A stretch of 64,000 nucleotides of DNA, from positions 227,812,872-227,876,871 of the forward strand of contig NC_077233.1 in NCBI RefSeq assembly GCF_027887165.1. Direction: 5' to 3'. The DNA is from Monodelphis domestica. Lineage: Eukaryota; Chordata; Mammalia; Didelphimorphia; Didelphidae. This document shows positions 10,514-21,205 of the stretch, piece after piece (positions within the stretch are counted from its first letter, which is position 1; every line of letters begins with the position of its first letter). The notes below the pieces were generated by a model that had not been told where the DNA came from, made no database searches, and saw only the letters and a list, made by a program, of their open reading frames with translations. Position numbers and translations under genes: made by a program.

Positions 10514-10718
10514 AGGGGCAGCTGGGTGGCTCAGTGGATTGAGAGCCAAGCCTAAAGACCAGAGGTCCTAGATTCAAATCTGACCTCAGACACTTCCCAG
10601 TTGTGTGACCCTGGGCAAGTCACTTGACTTCCATTGCCTAGCCCTTACCGCTCTTCTATCTTGGAACCAATACACGGTATTGGCTCCAAGATGGAAGGTA
10701 AGGGTTAAAAAAAAAAAG
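10514..10718 (+). mobile_element. CORE-SINE, full length
   Basis: This is the clearest complete copy in the window. The head is 'ggggcagctgggtggctcag', the core is 'gtgaccctgggcaagtcact', and the 3' part 'ggaaccaatacacggtattg' is followed by 'aaggtaagggtt' and an A tail at 10707-10718. Confidence 0.95.
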
Positions 10719-11465
10719 ATGAAAAGAATTGAGGAGGAAAAGCAACTTGTGTGGTTCTCCAGGGGATGTTTGCCTCTACATACGTCATACAAAAGAACAT
10801 GAGCACAAGTAGTTGAATTTATTGCATCCAATACAGAATTTTCCAGTTATTTAAGCAGCACTTTCCACCATCCATCAGGCCTTTGGATTTCACATCAGTG
10901 TTGGACTTCAAATTTCATGTCTGGGGACTATGCCTTTCCTTTATCCTCCCGTGTCAAAATCCAGTACATACATACCTCGGAGGGATGCCCCTCAGCAGGC
11001 AGAACAGAGTGGTGCTGCTGACGAGGAAACGAGTTTGTTCTGGGCAATCCAACCCTTTCCAGAAGTGGCCCCACAAAATTGACCAAAATACATTTTCAAA
11101 AAACAAACCAATGTTCCAAAGAGTTTTCTCAAATTCCACTAGTCTTAAAATCCCATTTAGATCATCTTCCTTTCTCATCCCACTCATAGCATGATAAATA
11201 CAAATCTGAACCATACTAGACACCCACAACATCAGGTTTATCTGATGCTATTTATGGGGAAACTAAGAATTATTTTTATAATGTAACTTGAATAAATCAC
11301 ATATGGTACAAAGGAAGAAAACCCTGCCCCTCAGGGGGCAATGGAGCAATCTTGCCTTTCATCTGAGACCCAATTATGAGATTTCAAAACACTGGACAAA
11401 GGAAGGAACTTTATGGCTCACCTTTGTTTCTACAAAGGACAAAAGAGCTCCATTATCAACCTTAT

Positions 11466-11590
11466 TTATCTATAACGCTTTTAATGGTTTTCAAAGTGCT
11501 TTTACATCCTCTCTAACTCATTTGGGCCTCTCAGTCCCCCTGGGAGGTAGATAGAAAAAGTATTCTCTCTCCCTGTTTGAAAGATGATGA
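11466..11590 (-). mobile_element. MIR-like fragment
   Basis: 'caaagtgcttttacatcctc' and 'tcagtccccctgggaggtag' resemble the complement of the MIR3-type 3' region. It is short and decayed. Confidence 0.5.
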
Positions 11591-11604
11591 ACTATTCCCT
11601 GGCC

Positions 11605-11925
11605 TCATTTAACAGTATGGTTAGTGTGGCTCAGCAGCCAATGTTGGCATCAGGAAGCTCTCAAATCAGATCCTAATTCAGATACTTGTTCGCACAATTT
11701 GTCTGAACTTCAGTTTCCTCACCTGTAAAGTGAGAATCCCTTCCAGATCTAACTCTATGCTCTTATGAAGTAATGACTGTGATATCTTAGGTGAGTCATT
11801 TAATTCCTCAATGCCCCAGGCAATTTCTCAAAAGCAGCTCAGGTGCTGGTTGGCATGGGTGGATGGAGTTCCCTGAACCAATAAAATGATCCATCTGGTT
11901 CATGTGTCTCTCTAGATAAGATCTA
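11605..11925 (+). mobile_element. MIR/THER-like SINE with long tail
   Basis: The MIR-like core 'cttcagtttcctcacctgta' is followed by a second part containing 'cagctcaggtgctggttgg' and 'ggagttccctgaaccaata'. The same arrangement recurs at 15610-15805. Confidence 0.65.
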
Positions 11926-12526
11926 TCTGTATTATATATAGTAAAAGCACGGTGAAACTAGGACTGAACCTACATCTCCCCAAACTACCCCAGATTGTGC
12001 TGCCTCTTTCACTAAACTACAAGATTATGGGAATTTCTGAAACGCCTACAGGTTGCACCTCTGCATTTGGCTTTGCAAGAGATATGAGTTGGGGCGAGGA
12101 GGACTGGTTACAGCAAGTTCCTGTGACCAGTATTTGATCAGCAAAGTTAAGACTCAAACTCAAAGTCATTATCTGTACCTTGGGGTGCCTGATACTGCTG
12201 TTTCATGTAAACAGGGCTGTTCGCCAAACCTTTGATATTTCATAATGCCTCTATTTGCCCTAAGAATTGCCCAAGTCCAAAAAAGCTTTAACTAGAACAA
12301 CAGCAGCTGCCTCTCACTCCTGTGCCTAACCCTGCAAGGCGAGTTCAGGAAGACCGAGTGTGGCACCTTAAAGAAATCACCCTGGGAAACCCTACCCCAA
12401 CGAGGTTATCCTGGACTCCTTCCACCATCATTTTCCTATTTGTGTAAACAGTACTTGAAATTGCATTGTGTCAAAAATATTAGCCCAGCTCAGAAAGATC
12501 CCAGAATCTCTACCCTGAGGGACTTT

Positions 12527-12682
12527 TTGTTTTTAAATCTTTACCATCTGTCTTAGAATCAATAGTGTGTTCCAAGGCAGAAGAGTGGTAAAGGGCTAGG
12601 CAAGGATGGGGTAAAGTGACTTGTCCAGGGTCACACAGCTAGGACGTGTCTGAGACTGGACTTGAATCCAGGACTGCCTGAG
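12527..12682 (-). mobile_element. CORE-SINE, antisense
   Basis: 'aaatctttaccatctgtctt' begins the copy, and 'gtgacttgtccagggtcaca' lies in its core. The head is truncated. Confidence 0.88.
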
Positions 12683-12879
12683 GGAATTTTAAAACTGGGG
12701 GAATGGAGTGGAAGAGATGAATGTTTTAAGGGATTCTGTCTCATTTCTCTCAAGGCTTTTTAAAAAGTTTTTTTGATTTGTGAAAAAATATATTAACATC
12801 TCATACAACTGAGTACTCAAATAAGAAATTAAAATTCTCCTGGTCCCAAATATCAAGATTTCTAGCCTCCTTTTAAGTA

Positions 12880-13130
12880 TATCTACTCAAATTTCAGTAG
12901 CTCCCTACTTCCTCAAGATTAAAATATGAACCCCTATGTTTTAGCTTTTTTAGCTAGTTCTTGACAACCTTGCTCCAATCCATCTATCTGGCCTTACCAT
13001 ACATTAGTTCCCCATCTGTATCTATAGTCCAACAAGCCAGCCTTCTCTCTGTTCCTCATACATCGTGTTTCCTTTTCTGACTCTTTGAGTCTACACTGGG
13101 TCATGAAGAACTCTCTCTCCTGCCTGGAAC
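12880..13130 (+). mobile_element. CR1-clade (L3-like) LINE fragment
   Basis: Resembles the block at 48050-48330: an 'attaaaatatgaacccc' start, a 'tgacaaccttgctccaatc' part and the 'ctctctcctgcctggaac' end. Confidence 0.5.
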
Positions 13131-13171
13131 ATACCCCCCCCCCCCCATCCTGAGAATTTTTTTTCCAGTTT

Positions 13172-13245
13172 AGAGGACAGCTGGGTGGCTTAGTAGATGG
13201 AGAGCCCAACCCAGAGATGGGAGGTCCTGGGTTCAAACCTCATTC
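13172..13245 (+). mobile_element. CORE-SINE head fragment
   Basis: 'ggacagctgggtggcttagt' followed by 'aggtcctgggttcaaacct' is the 5' third of the SINE only. Confidence 0.85.
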
Positions 13246-13520
13246 CCTTTGCTAAGTTTCCGCCCCTCCCCCCCCCCAAGGGCTAGGCCAGAGAAAAGAA
13301 AGAAGCACTAAGCAATAGACAGCCAGGAGGATGTTGACTAGAAATAGTCATGCAACACCTACTGGGGGTCCAAATGGCATATTTTGGCCCTGGGTGAAGC
13401 AGCTTCCTGAAAAGGAGCCAATGCATCCAGGAGCTGGTCTGCAGCCTCTCTACAACTGTCTCCTAGCGCTGTCTGAGGTGAAGAGATGAAGTAATTGACT
13501 TAATAATTATGATATATGCA

Positions 13521-13586
13521 TAAAGTAATAACTATAGAAGAGTTATAGAATAATGTATCTATAACTCTTCTATAGTTATTACTTTA
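13521..13586. repeat. Perfect 29-bp inverted repeat, 8-nt loop
   Basis: The arms are 13521-13549 and 13558-13586, exact reverse complements of each other, around the loop ataatgta. Weaker AT-rich complementarity continues outside (taataattat on the left, taattatta on the right). Confidence 0.97.
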
Positions 13587-13776
13587 TTCTCTAATTATTA
13601 TATAGTTCTCTAATCAAATAACGATTTGTTTCTGTCATTGAGGACCTGAAGATGCAGCATTTTTAGTGGAGGACTAGAAACAGAGCCTGTGTGGGATGGG
13701 CACCCCCCAGACCTCTTGTTTCTAGCCACCTCCTCAAACTTTCCACCTCTCATCACGGCATCATAAAACAGATCCT

Positions 13777-13985
13777 TTCTGTCATGCCCACCTTTTCATG
13801 ACCCCATTTGGGGTTTTCTTGGTAGAGATAATGAAGTGGTTTGCCATTTCCTTCTCTGGCTCATTTGACAGATGAGGAAACTGAGACCAACAGGGTTAAG
13901 TGACTTGCCCAGGGTCACACAGCTCGTGTCTAAGGTTGGATGTGAACCCAAGTCTTCCTGACTCCAGCCCACGATGCCCCTTTGC
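13777..13985 (-). mobile_element. MIR-related marsupial SINE, antisense
   Basis: Contains 'cccatttggggttttcttgg', then 'gacagatgaggaaactgag' and 'gtgacttgcccagggtcaca'. This second SINE type, with the 'ggggttttcttgg' block, recurs at 34790-35037 and 49700-49965. Confidence 0.88.
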
Positions 13986-13999
13986 TGCCCTCCAAAAAA

Positions 14000-15400
14000 C
14001 AGATCGAGAGCTGGGTTTTAGGATTCCAACTTTAAGGAGCAAACTGCAAGAAAGTCCCATCACAATATTTCCCTGATGATTGCATAGAGCTCAGTGATCA
14101 CATCATATTACATAATCATATAATAACACAATTAAATAACATTTTTGCATTTATCAATTCCCCTCGTGCTCAGGGACACCCCAGGCTCCCCAAAGCTTTA
14201 CAGTTCAGCTCCTTGGAGGAGAAACCTTCTGTCCTTCCAAAGGGAATCAGAACGAGATTCCAGTCTGCCCTGCACAGGCATGTAATATTTGGGGAGACTA
14301 CTGTGTGCCAAGTAGAAAGTGTGATTTTACATTATTCTCTCCTTCGTTTCCATTAGGTAAAAACAGCCCTGTGACATCCCTCCTGCATCTAAGTTCAGTC
14401 CCCCACTCTTTTCTGAAACACCAGGGCACGTGGCTAAGGGAAGAACGTAGGTCCGCATTCTTAGGGGTCCTCCGCTCCGGAGCCCCCCGGGACCTCTACA
14501 GGAACTGAGGGAACAAGCAGAGCAGCTCGAGCGGTCAAGGGAAGTGTTCAGCTTGCAGGTGGGGGAAGTGTGCAGTTTTCCCCATCATCCCTTGCCTGGA
14601 ACAATGCACAATGAGCACAAACAACTATTCGAAGAATTGTTGTCAGAGTTCATCCCAAGCAGAAAAGGGAGCACAATGAAGCTTGGCCAAACTTCTTTCT
14701 GGGGAGAACAGGGCAATCTGACAGTGAGGGAGAGCCAGCATTTCCACAGAAGAAAAGCAACAGATTTTTCTTCGGCAGGGACAGATGCACATGAAGAAGA
14801 AACCTTCAAACACTTCAGAGTCTGTATGCTAACACTTCTAGTGGCCTGGTGCCCAGGACCCAGACAATTTCTCCCCAACCCTGCAGAAAGTCTGCTTGTT
14901 TGTACCAAGGACAGAAAGTTCTTCCTTCCCAAGGCAGGGCCCCATTTTGGGGTCTAGATTAGTGGATTGAGAGAATTGAGGCACAGACTTCACCAACACA
15001 GTGTTTTGCTTTGGATTTGGTTCTCTCTCTCTTCTGTTGAGAAACATTATTAGGGTCTTTGAGAAAACCAAAAGGAGGAGGAAAAAAAGATAATCTTCCC
15101 CCCCCCCCTTTTCCGGCAAAGCTCCTTCTAGAACAAGAGTTTTCCATCTGGTGTCTACAGACTTTAAGGGGCCTCTTCATAGATTTAAGGGAGGTCTGTG
15201 AATTTGGAAAGGAAAAAAAACTGTCCTATTCTCCCTACTTTCTAACTAAAATCTAGCATTTTCTTCAATTATTAAAAACTCTTAATAAATGGAAGTCAAT
15301 AAAATTACCACTTCTAATTATTTAAAAATTCTTCTGAGGTTATCCGTGGGCTGCGCCAGCCTACCCAAGGGATCCATGACATAAAAATGGTGAAGAACTC
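14000..15400. other. Intergenic, no gene recognised
   Basis: Contains a 137-codon open frame at 14544-14957 (+) with overlapping frames on the other strand. None shows a known domain, and composition does not differ from the surroundings. No clear repeat was identified. It may be part of a longer BHLHA15 3'UTR if the poly(A) signal at 15412 is not the one used. Confidence 0.5.
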
Positions 15401-15411
15401 CTGCTCTGAAG

Positions 15412-15417
15412 TTTATT
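15412..15417 (-). terminator. Candidate poly(A) signal for BHLHA15
   Basis: This is the first AATAAA on the minus strand after the BHLHA15 stop, 930 bp downstream. SINE sequence at 15480-15805 lies between stop and signal, so an earlier non-canonical site or a longer 3'UTR is possible. Confidence 0.35.
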
Positions 15418-15484
15418 TTAGGAATTTTCTGATCTATCATTGATCATCTAGAAGCAAAAAACTAACTAACCTCCCACCCTGCTT

Positions 15485-15805
15485 CACCTATCTAAGCCTC
15501 AGTTTCCTTATCTATAAAATAAGTTGAACCATATAATTATAAAAATCCTTTCCAGTACTTGAATACTATAACAAATAGTTATAGATTAATCATAGAATGA
15601 TATTTGATTTAAATTGGCAGCATGGCATTATGGGTAGATTAGAGTCAAGAAGGTAGATTCATTTCTCCCTTCTGATGTATATATAACTGTGTGACTGTGG
15701 TCAAGTCACTAACACTATAAGGTAGAGAGTTGCCATTTGCATTAGTGGAGTTCCCCTACATAAATCGAATAAATCACAGTTCCCAACCCAAAAAAAAAAA
15801 AAGTA
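15485..15805 (+). mobile_element. Two MIR/THER-like SINE pieces
   Basis: The first piece (about 15485-15535) has 'agcctcagtttccttatc'. The second (about 15612-15805) has 'ggcagcatggcattatggg', 'gactgtggtcaagtcacta' and 'ttgcattagtggagttccc', and ends in an A tail of 13. Confidence 0.65.
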
Positions 15806-16347
15806 GGTTTCATTGCAGAAAGGTAGACTAAGGCTTCAATTTCAGTTGGTGATATTTACCACAAAAAAAAAAAAAAGTGTCCTAGAACATTATCTGTCAC
15901 ACCAGAGAGGGTCCGAAATATCTCAGTCGCAAAGGTCACAATGCACCGCCCACTGAAAACAGGCTCTGTTTTCGTTTCCTACCCCTCAGGGCACGTTTCA
16001 AATGGATCATACAAGAATCAGGCCTTGAACGCCAGTCAGAGGACACCAGGGGTCCAGAGACGTGGGGGAGCCCAGAGTCACACAGTCCCTGGGGCTAAGG
16101 GGTGGAAAATGCCCTCTGGGGATGGTGATTGAGCAAGCTCAAGTTTTTCTCAGTAACTGGCTACCTTTTAGAAGGAAGATGAGAAAAAAAAAATCACCCT
16201 GTAGTCTGTGCGCGGTAATTTGAGGTGGTGGCCAAAACAGGAGAGACAATGGAAATATAGGGTGAAGAGGCATCGCTGCGCCTTTCTGGAGGCCATTCCT
16301 CCTGGCCTGAAGATCCCGTGATGCTGCTCCAGAGGCACAAAGGCCCT

Positions 16348-16881
16348 CTAGCTCCCTTCCCGAAAACTGTGGATCTGGGTGGAATATTTCTTTAGGTGGT
16401 CCTCGCTTTCCTCATCTCCCCGCTGCTGCTGCTGATAGTGCTGGTAGAACTTGGAGTTGTGAGCCGACCCTTCTCCTTCCAGGGGAGGGAGGCAGCCGTT
16501 GGACATGTTGAGGATGGTGGACGTCAGGCATTTGATATAGTTTTTGGCTAGAGTGAGGGTCTCGATTTTGGAGAGCTTCTTCTCGGCCCGGACGTGGGGG
16601 ATGACTTCCCTCAGGGCCTGGAAGGCATTGTTGAGTTTGTGCATTCTCTGCCTCTCCCTCTCGTTGCTCTCCAGCCTCCTCAGATTGCTCTCCCGGCTGC
16701 CCGACGAGGACTTCTTCCTGGCAGTCGCTACCTTGCTGTTGCCTTCAACCTTCTCTCCCTTCCGCCTGTCCCTGTTCCTCAAACATTTCTCCAGGTCCTG
16801 CTTACTGGATGTTGGCTCGCCATGAAATGTCTCTTTGTCCGCCAAAATCCTGCGCTTTGTGGGTTTGTTTTTGGTCTTCAT
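16348..16881 (-). CDS. BHLHA15: MIST1 bHLH transcription factor, complete ORF
   Basis: Class A basic helix-loop-helix protein 15 (MIST1). It is a nuclear, E-box-binding homodimer known to scale up secretory machinery in pancreatic acinar, chief, salivary, plasma and other secretory cells. The single coding exon has ATG at 16879-16881, stop TAG at 16348-16350 and 177 codons. Residues 1-5 (MKTKN) and the C terminus [12 protein letters not shown] are family hallmarks. The bHLH spans about residues 68-122: the basic region has N73-ERER with the E-box-contacting Glu and Arg pairs, helix 1 is [15 protein letters not shown], the loop is short, and helix 2 is [27 protein letters not shown] stretch follows at about 146-153. 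The N-terminal 65 residues are basic and Lys-rich where placental MIST1 is Arg/Gly/Pro-rich, in line with lower GC here. An intact splice acceptor 57 bp upstream supports a non-coding first exon. Human BHLHA15 has the same structure. Confidence 0.98.
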   Translation of the reverse strand: MKTKNKPTKRRILADKETFHGEPTSSKQDLEKCLRNRDRRKGEKVEGNSKVATARKKSSSGSRESNLRRLESNERERQRMHKLNNAFQALREVIPHVRAEKKLSKIETLTLAKNYIKCLTSTILNMSNGCLPPLEGEGSAHNSKFYQHYQQQQRGDEESEDHLKKYSTQIHSFREGS

Positions 16882-16938
16882 ATTTCAGTAGAAGATGGGG
16901 AATGGCAGCCCAGGCTTATCTCCAATTGTTTTTTCCTC
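16882..16938 (-). other. BHLHA15: BHLHA15 exon 2 5'UTR segment
   Basis: Minus strand: a pyrimidine tract ending in AG at 16940-16939, then 57 bases to the ATG. This is the best acceptor close to the start codon, and it matches the known layout of a non-coding exon 1 plus one coding exon. Confidence 0.7.
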
Positions 16939-17479
16939 CTAAAAATAAAAGGGCTTTTTAAAAATCTCTGGGCACCAATCGTGAATGGGTGGTAACAATA
17001 AGACACAGGCAGTTCCTAGTGTTGGGCTGAATGACCACGTTTGTCAAGGGGGGCTGAACCCCGTTATTAGAAAGACACCCAGAAGCCATAACTGATCTCT
17101 TTCATTTCTAATGCCTTTTAGGCTATCTTCTTTCTAGCTCCTCTCCTGTATTCTGTCGTTTTCCCCCACCGTGACTAATAATTGCTTTATCTTTGTGTCT
17201 GCTTCGCAGTCCCTGCGCGTCCTAAATTAGTAATCCCTTGGATTGACTGATTGACGGGGACATTTCTTAGGTTTACTCAGGGAGATCAGCAGGGCTCCCC
17301 ACGAGTGCCTTTGTGTCCCTGCCCAGTTCTGCGGGATCCCTGGGGACTCCCAGCCGTTTGCTCTCACTAGATGCCGTTGAGTTCTCACTCTAAAAACTCC
17401 GGACTTTTCACCCCAGAAGGTGACATCTCTGTAGTTCCCTGACTGCTACCCTGAGAGAGAAGTCCCTGGGAGCCCCGGG

Positions 17480-18260
17480 CCCTGGACACAGCATCTCATT
17501 TCCCCACGTTCTCACGTGAAAACCCCAAAGGGGTCCACTGACCCCCCAAGCCCGGCTCCTTAGAGGACCACAGAAGCAGCTAACGAGCGAACACGAGAAC
17601 GGGAATACAAAGTAGCTCTGAGAGCAGCAGGGGAGCCAAGAAGGTTTTAAACATTAGGGGGCAGAAGTTACAAGGGAGACGACTCAGGACGTCCAGAGGC
17701 TCAGCTGGACCCGCGGCTCTACCAAGGGACCTGCCGAGACGTACCGCTCGGTCTGTCCCATCCCCATAGGATAAGGCTCAGGAGACTCGGCTCGGTCAGT
17801 GAAGTCTCCCAGGCAGCTTCTAGCGAGTGGGGGACCCTTTCTTCTCCCTCTAACCCACAGCGATAGGTGGGGGGATGGGAAGGATTAGCAGTGGGGAGAC
17901 TGAATGGGAAGAGAGAGGCGACTACGGGACCACCTCTAACTCCGAGAGCGCCCACCCGTCTCACCATCACCCTTCTCCCGGGCGCCCGCGTCAACACGTG
18001 TGAGAAGGACAAGGGCAACCAATCTTCTACGTGGAGTCGCTCCCCCACCCCAGACCCCGCTAAGTTACCGGCCCCCAGCCCCAGGTGCCGGCGCGCGACC
18101 CCCTTCCCCGCCCCTTTACCTGTAGATCAGAGGCGCGGGGCTAGAACAGGTGCTCAGACGGGACAGGTGCGAGGGGCCGGCGGGCTCGGGCTGCCCACGG
18201 GGGACAAGGACACGTCGCTTTAGTTCGGGCCCGGGCGGGGCGGGGCAGGGCTGGGCCAGC
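17480..18260 (-). promoter_or_regulatory. BHLHA15: GC/CpG-rich 5' region and candidate exon 1 of BHLHA15
   Basis: A strong donor on the minus strand, CTACAG|GTAAAG with the exon end at 18120, pairs with the acceptor at 16939 to give an intron of about 1.2 kb. Upstream of the donor (18150-18260) the sequence is CpG-rich with overlapping GC boxes at 18232-18246. A GACGTG motif lies at 18211-18216 (minus). Within the presumed intron there are CACGTG E-boxes at 17513-17518 and 17995-18000. Start-site position is inferred, not seen. Confidence 0.5.
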
Positions 18261-18378
18261 GGCTCCGGGATGTAAATGAGCCAGGAGGGGTGGGGGTATG
18301 GGAGGGGAAAGGTGTGTGTGCGTGCGTGTGGGGGGTGATGCTGGAGAGAAGCGAAGGGGAGACTAGGAGGAAGTCCGC

Positions 18379-18403
18379 TGGTGGGGTGGGGTGGGGTGGA
18401 GGG
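18379..18403 (+). repeat. GGGGT repeat, potential G-quadruplex
   Basis: Three GGGGT units followed by another GGG run are located in the 5' flank of BHLHA15. Four G-runs with loops of two to five bases satisfy the usual quadruplex pattern. Confidence 0.6.
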
Positions 18404-18672
18404 ACAGGAGGCGGGAGCTGGATTCGAGGATTCGGAGTGAGGGGTGGTGTCTGTCCGTCCCGTATCTCTTTCTTAAAAGGGGAGGCGGGTGGGAAATCCT
18501 CTGGGTTTGGGGGAAGGAGAGAGGAAGAGACAGTAACTGGCAGGGTGGGTCGGGCTTCTCCCCACTGAGCGGAGGGGAGGGAGGGATGTCCAGCCGCCCG
18601 GAGGCAGGGGGAGGCACAGAACGAGCATTGTCTGCAGGAGCTTAAGGAAGAAACCTAGTCCCGAGCCGTTAC

Positions 18673-18722
18673 CTGACCGGCTGGGCCACCCTGGGAGGAA
18701 CAAGCAGTGACTCTCTTTTATA
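18673..18722 (-). promoter_or_regulatory. Candidate TATA-type core promoter and donor
   Basis: On the minus strand TATAAAAG sits at 18722-18715. About 40 bases further on a good donor CAG|GTAACG ends at 18673. This could be an alternative or the main BHLHA15 start, with either a very short first exon to 18673 or a long one to 18120. Sequence alone cannot decide. Confidence 0.35.
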
Positions 18723-18759
18723 ATTGTTCAATGCGCAAACGTTTATTTTCTCTCTCGCC

Positions 18760-19640
18760 CACCTCTCCACCCTCTTCCCCTGTCGTAAAAATAGGGACTC
18801 CTAACAAATATAAGCACGGTCGAGTCCAAACTTAGGAACGAGGATGGTCCTTTCTGCCCCGGGAGTGCCTCTTCTCGGGGTCTGGAGGTCGCTAGACTGT
18901 GCTAGACCCCGTCTTCTGCTGTGTAATTGGTCTTTCGGAGTGGGTTGTCTTTCCAGTGTTGCTCTTATTGGAGCTCGTGGTTGTGCTCACTTTCAGTCTC
19001 CATCAGTTCAGACGAGTGTTCCCAGGCGTCCTCGGACCCCATCCCTTTCTTCATTTCTTAGGGCACGGAATTATTCCCTTACATTCAGATCCACCCATTC
19101 AGGCATCATTGTTCAGCCAGGCCCCCACAGGGGCCAGCCCTCTCCACTTAGCGTCCAGGCCTTTGGCAGACAAAAAGAGCAGCTACAGAGCGGCATTGGT
19201 GGGCACCTGGGCTCGCCTCTCCTCCCTTTGGTCTCTGGAACAGAGACCTAGCTAGTGTGGCTCTCTGGAAAAGGCAGCTTCGCAGCTTGATTCTTTCTCT
19301 TCTCCTGGGCACAGGGGGAGACTGTTAGTATAGAGAAGAGTCCAGAAAAGAGGGTAAAGAGTCGAAAAAGAAGAGGAGAGTGGGCTAAATTCCGGGAGGA
19401 TCTGAATTGTAAGGGCGGAATGAAAAAACCGAAGGAGAGAGAAACCCTCTTTAGAGACTACACCAGCGTCTTCAACCAACCAACCAACCAGACTGGCGGC
19501 GACTTCATGGATGCAGGGACCTCCCAAAGAGGAAAGTCCCTCTCCCAGTACAGAGCTGCATTTCTTCTGCCATTTACGGGTCTTCCCGGAATGACCCAAC
19601 GATTTGATCTGGTGCTGAGCGGGACGTCCATGTCCATCCT
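18760..19640. other. 5' flank of BHLHA15, no gene or repeat recognised
   Basis: Moderately GC-rich unique-looking sequence. Open frames at 18844-19255 overlap each other in several frames and match no family I know. Confidence 0.5.
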
Positions 19641-19765
19641 CTTAATTGTACAAATGAAGAAACGGAAGCTCGGGAAGACTAAATGACTTGCTCAAGGAGA
19701 CCTCAGAAGTAGCATCAGAAACCGGGGTCAATGGTAACCCGGGACCTCTGACTAGAACATTCCTC
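19640..19765 (-). mobile_element. MIR fragment, antisense
   Basis: 'acaaatgaagaaacggaagc' followed by 'aaatgacttgctcaaggaga' is the complement of a MIR core. Confidence 0.7.
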
Positions 19766-19861
19766 CTTCCCCTCCCAGTGACTCATGGGACTTGGTCACC
19801 AAAGCTTTTCTTCTCGGTGGCCTCTGTCCATGGGGAGAGCTGACCGTCGGTACTACTGTGC

Positions 19862-20000
19862 CCTGGGTGGGCTTTCCCACTCCCCACAATGCAGTGTGAG
19901 CTCCTGGAGGGCAGGGGCATCTTTCTTTTCATTTGTGGCGTCTATGGCAGGCTCTAGAACGTGGTAAATGCTTAACAAATGCTTGTTGACTACCCGACTT
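19862..20000 (+). mobile_element. L2/L3-like LINE 3' end
   Basis: 'gtgagctcctggagggcagg' followed by 'taaatgcttaacaaatgc' and 'ttgttgact' is the typical 3' terminus of CR1-clade LINEs of mammals. Confidence 0.75.
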
Positions 20001-20074
20001 TGCCCGGAATCACACCACTCACACACAACCGATATTTGTCAAAGCAGCTGCTCCATCCTGGTGCTGGCAGCTCG

Positions 20075-20310
20075 CTGGCACAGAAGGTAGAACAGGCGAC
20101 CTGGAGTCAGGAAAATCTCAGTTCAGTCTGAGCCTCGGGCACTCGCTCAGTGACCCTAGACAAGTCACTTGACCTCTGGTTTTCTCATCTGTAAAATGAA
20201 GGCAATAAAAGCACTTGCCTTCCAGGGCTGTTATAAAGATAAAATGAGATAATCATTGTGGAGTCTGGCATACAGTAAATGCAGGGTAAATGTTAGCTAT
20301 TATTATTCTC
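20075..20310 (+). mobile_element. MIR-type SINE
   Basis: 'gacctggagtcaggaaaatc', then 'acaagtcacttgacctctgg', then 'cagggctgttataaagataa', ending near 'tagctattattatt'. It is nearly full length. Confidence 0.85.
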
Positions 20311-20544
20311 CAGTGTGACGGGTTCTATAGACAGCTCTTGGCCTGGGGTCAGAAACTGGGAACTGACTGGAGGCCATTTAGTGAGAAGTTCCTTCCTAGG
20401 AACCCTGGGACAAGAATTCAGGACCTGCTCCTTTGGCCTAGACTAAGATTTCTGTGGTTGGGACCTCTGGGGTGAAGAAGATTTCTGCGGTGGTGTGATG
20501 GAGGCCAGAGGAGATATAATATGGAAATGAATTCAACAACTCAC

Positions 20545-20795
20545 TTTGCACATTATCAGTGATGCAGTGGATAGAGAACTGGACCATCCCTGAGTTCATA
20601 TTTGGCCTCCGAAACTTCCTAGCTGTGTGACCCTAGATGAGTCACTTAACCTCTGATGCCTCATTTTCTTCATCTATAAAATGGACATTATCATAATATT
20701 TATCTCTCAGGGTTGTTGTGAGGATAAAAAGAGACAATATTTGTAAAGCACTTTACAAAACCTTAAAGTGCTATATAGATGATTTTATTATTATT
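20545..20795 (+). mobile_element. MIR-type SINE
   Basis: 'gatgcagtggatagagaact' head, 'gtgaccctagatgagtcact' core, 'ctcagggttgttgtgaggat' and a 'ttattattattt' end. Confidence 0.88.
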
Positions 20796-20849
20796 ATTTT
20801 TAAAATTTAGTAAATACATAGGAGTCTTCTATGTCATGAAGGGAAGGGC

Positions 20850-21205
20850 ATCTAGGTGGCACATTGGATAGAGGACTGGACCTGGAGGCAGGAAGACTCA
20901 TCTTCCCGAGCTCAAATCAGTCCTCAACCACTTCCTAGTTGTGTGATTCTGGGCAAGTCAGTTAACCTTGTTGACCTCAGTTTCCTCATTTGTAAAATGA
21001 GCTAGAAAAAGGCAAGCCACTCCAGTACTCAAATCAGTCCTCAACCACTTCCTAGTTGTGTGACTCTGGGCAAGTCAGTTAACCTTGTTGACCTCAGTTT
21101 CCTCATTTGTAAAATGAGCTAGAAAAAGGCAAGCCACTCCAGTATCTGCCAACCCCCCCCCCCCCAAACCCAAATGGGATCACAAAGAGTCTTAGCTAAT
21201 TGAAA
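20850..21205 (+). mobile_element. MIR-related SINE with internal duplication
   Basis: The head is 'gcatctaggtggcacattgg' and the core is 'ctgggcaagtcagttaacc'. The copy is lengthened by a 117-bp tandem duplication (20911-21144). A C homopolymer of about 13 interrupts its 3' part near 21153. Confidence 0.92.
20911..21144. repeat. 117-bp tandem duplication inside SINE
   Basis: Unit 1 is 20911-21027, unit 2 is 21028-21144. I see one difference between them (t versus c in 'tgtgattctggg'/'tgtgactctggg'). Confidence 0.97.

Noticed and set aside
14544-14957. 137-codon open frame
   Set aside because: No recognisable domain. Overlapping frames of similar length on the other strand, no splice or promoter context.
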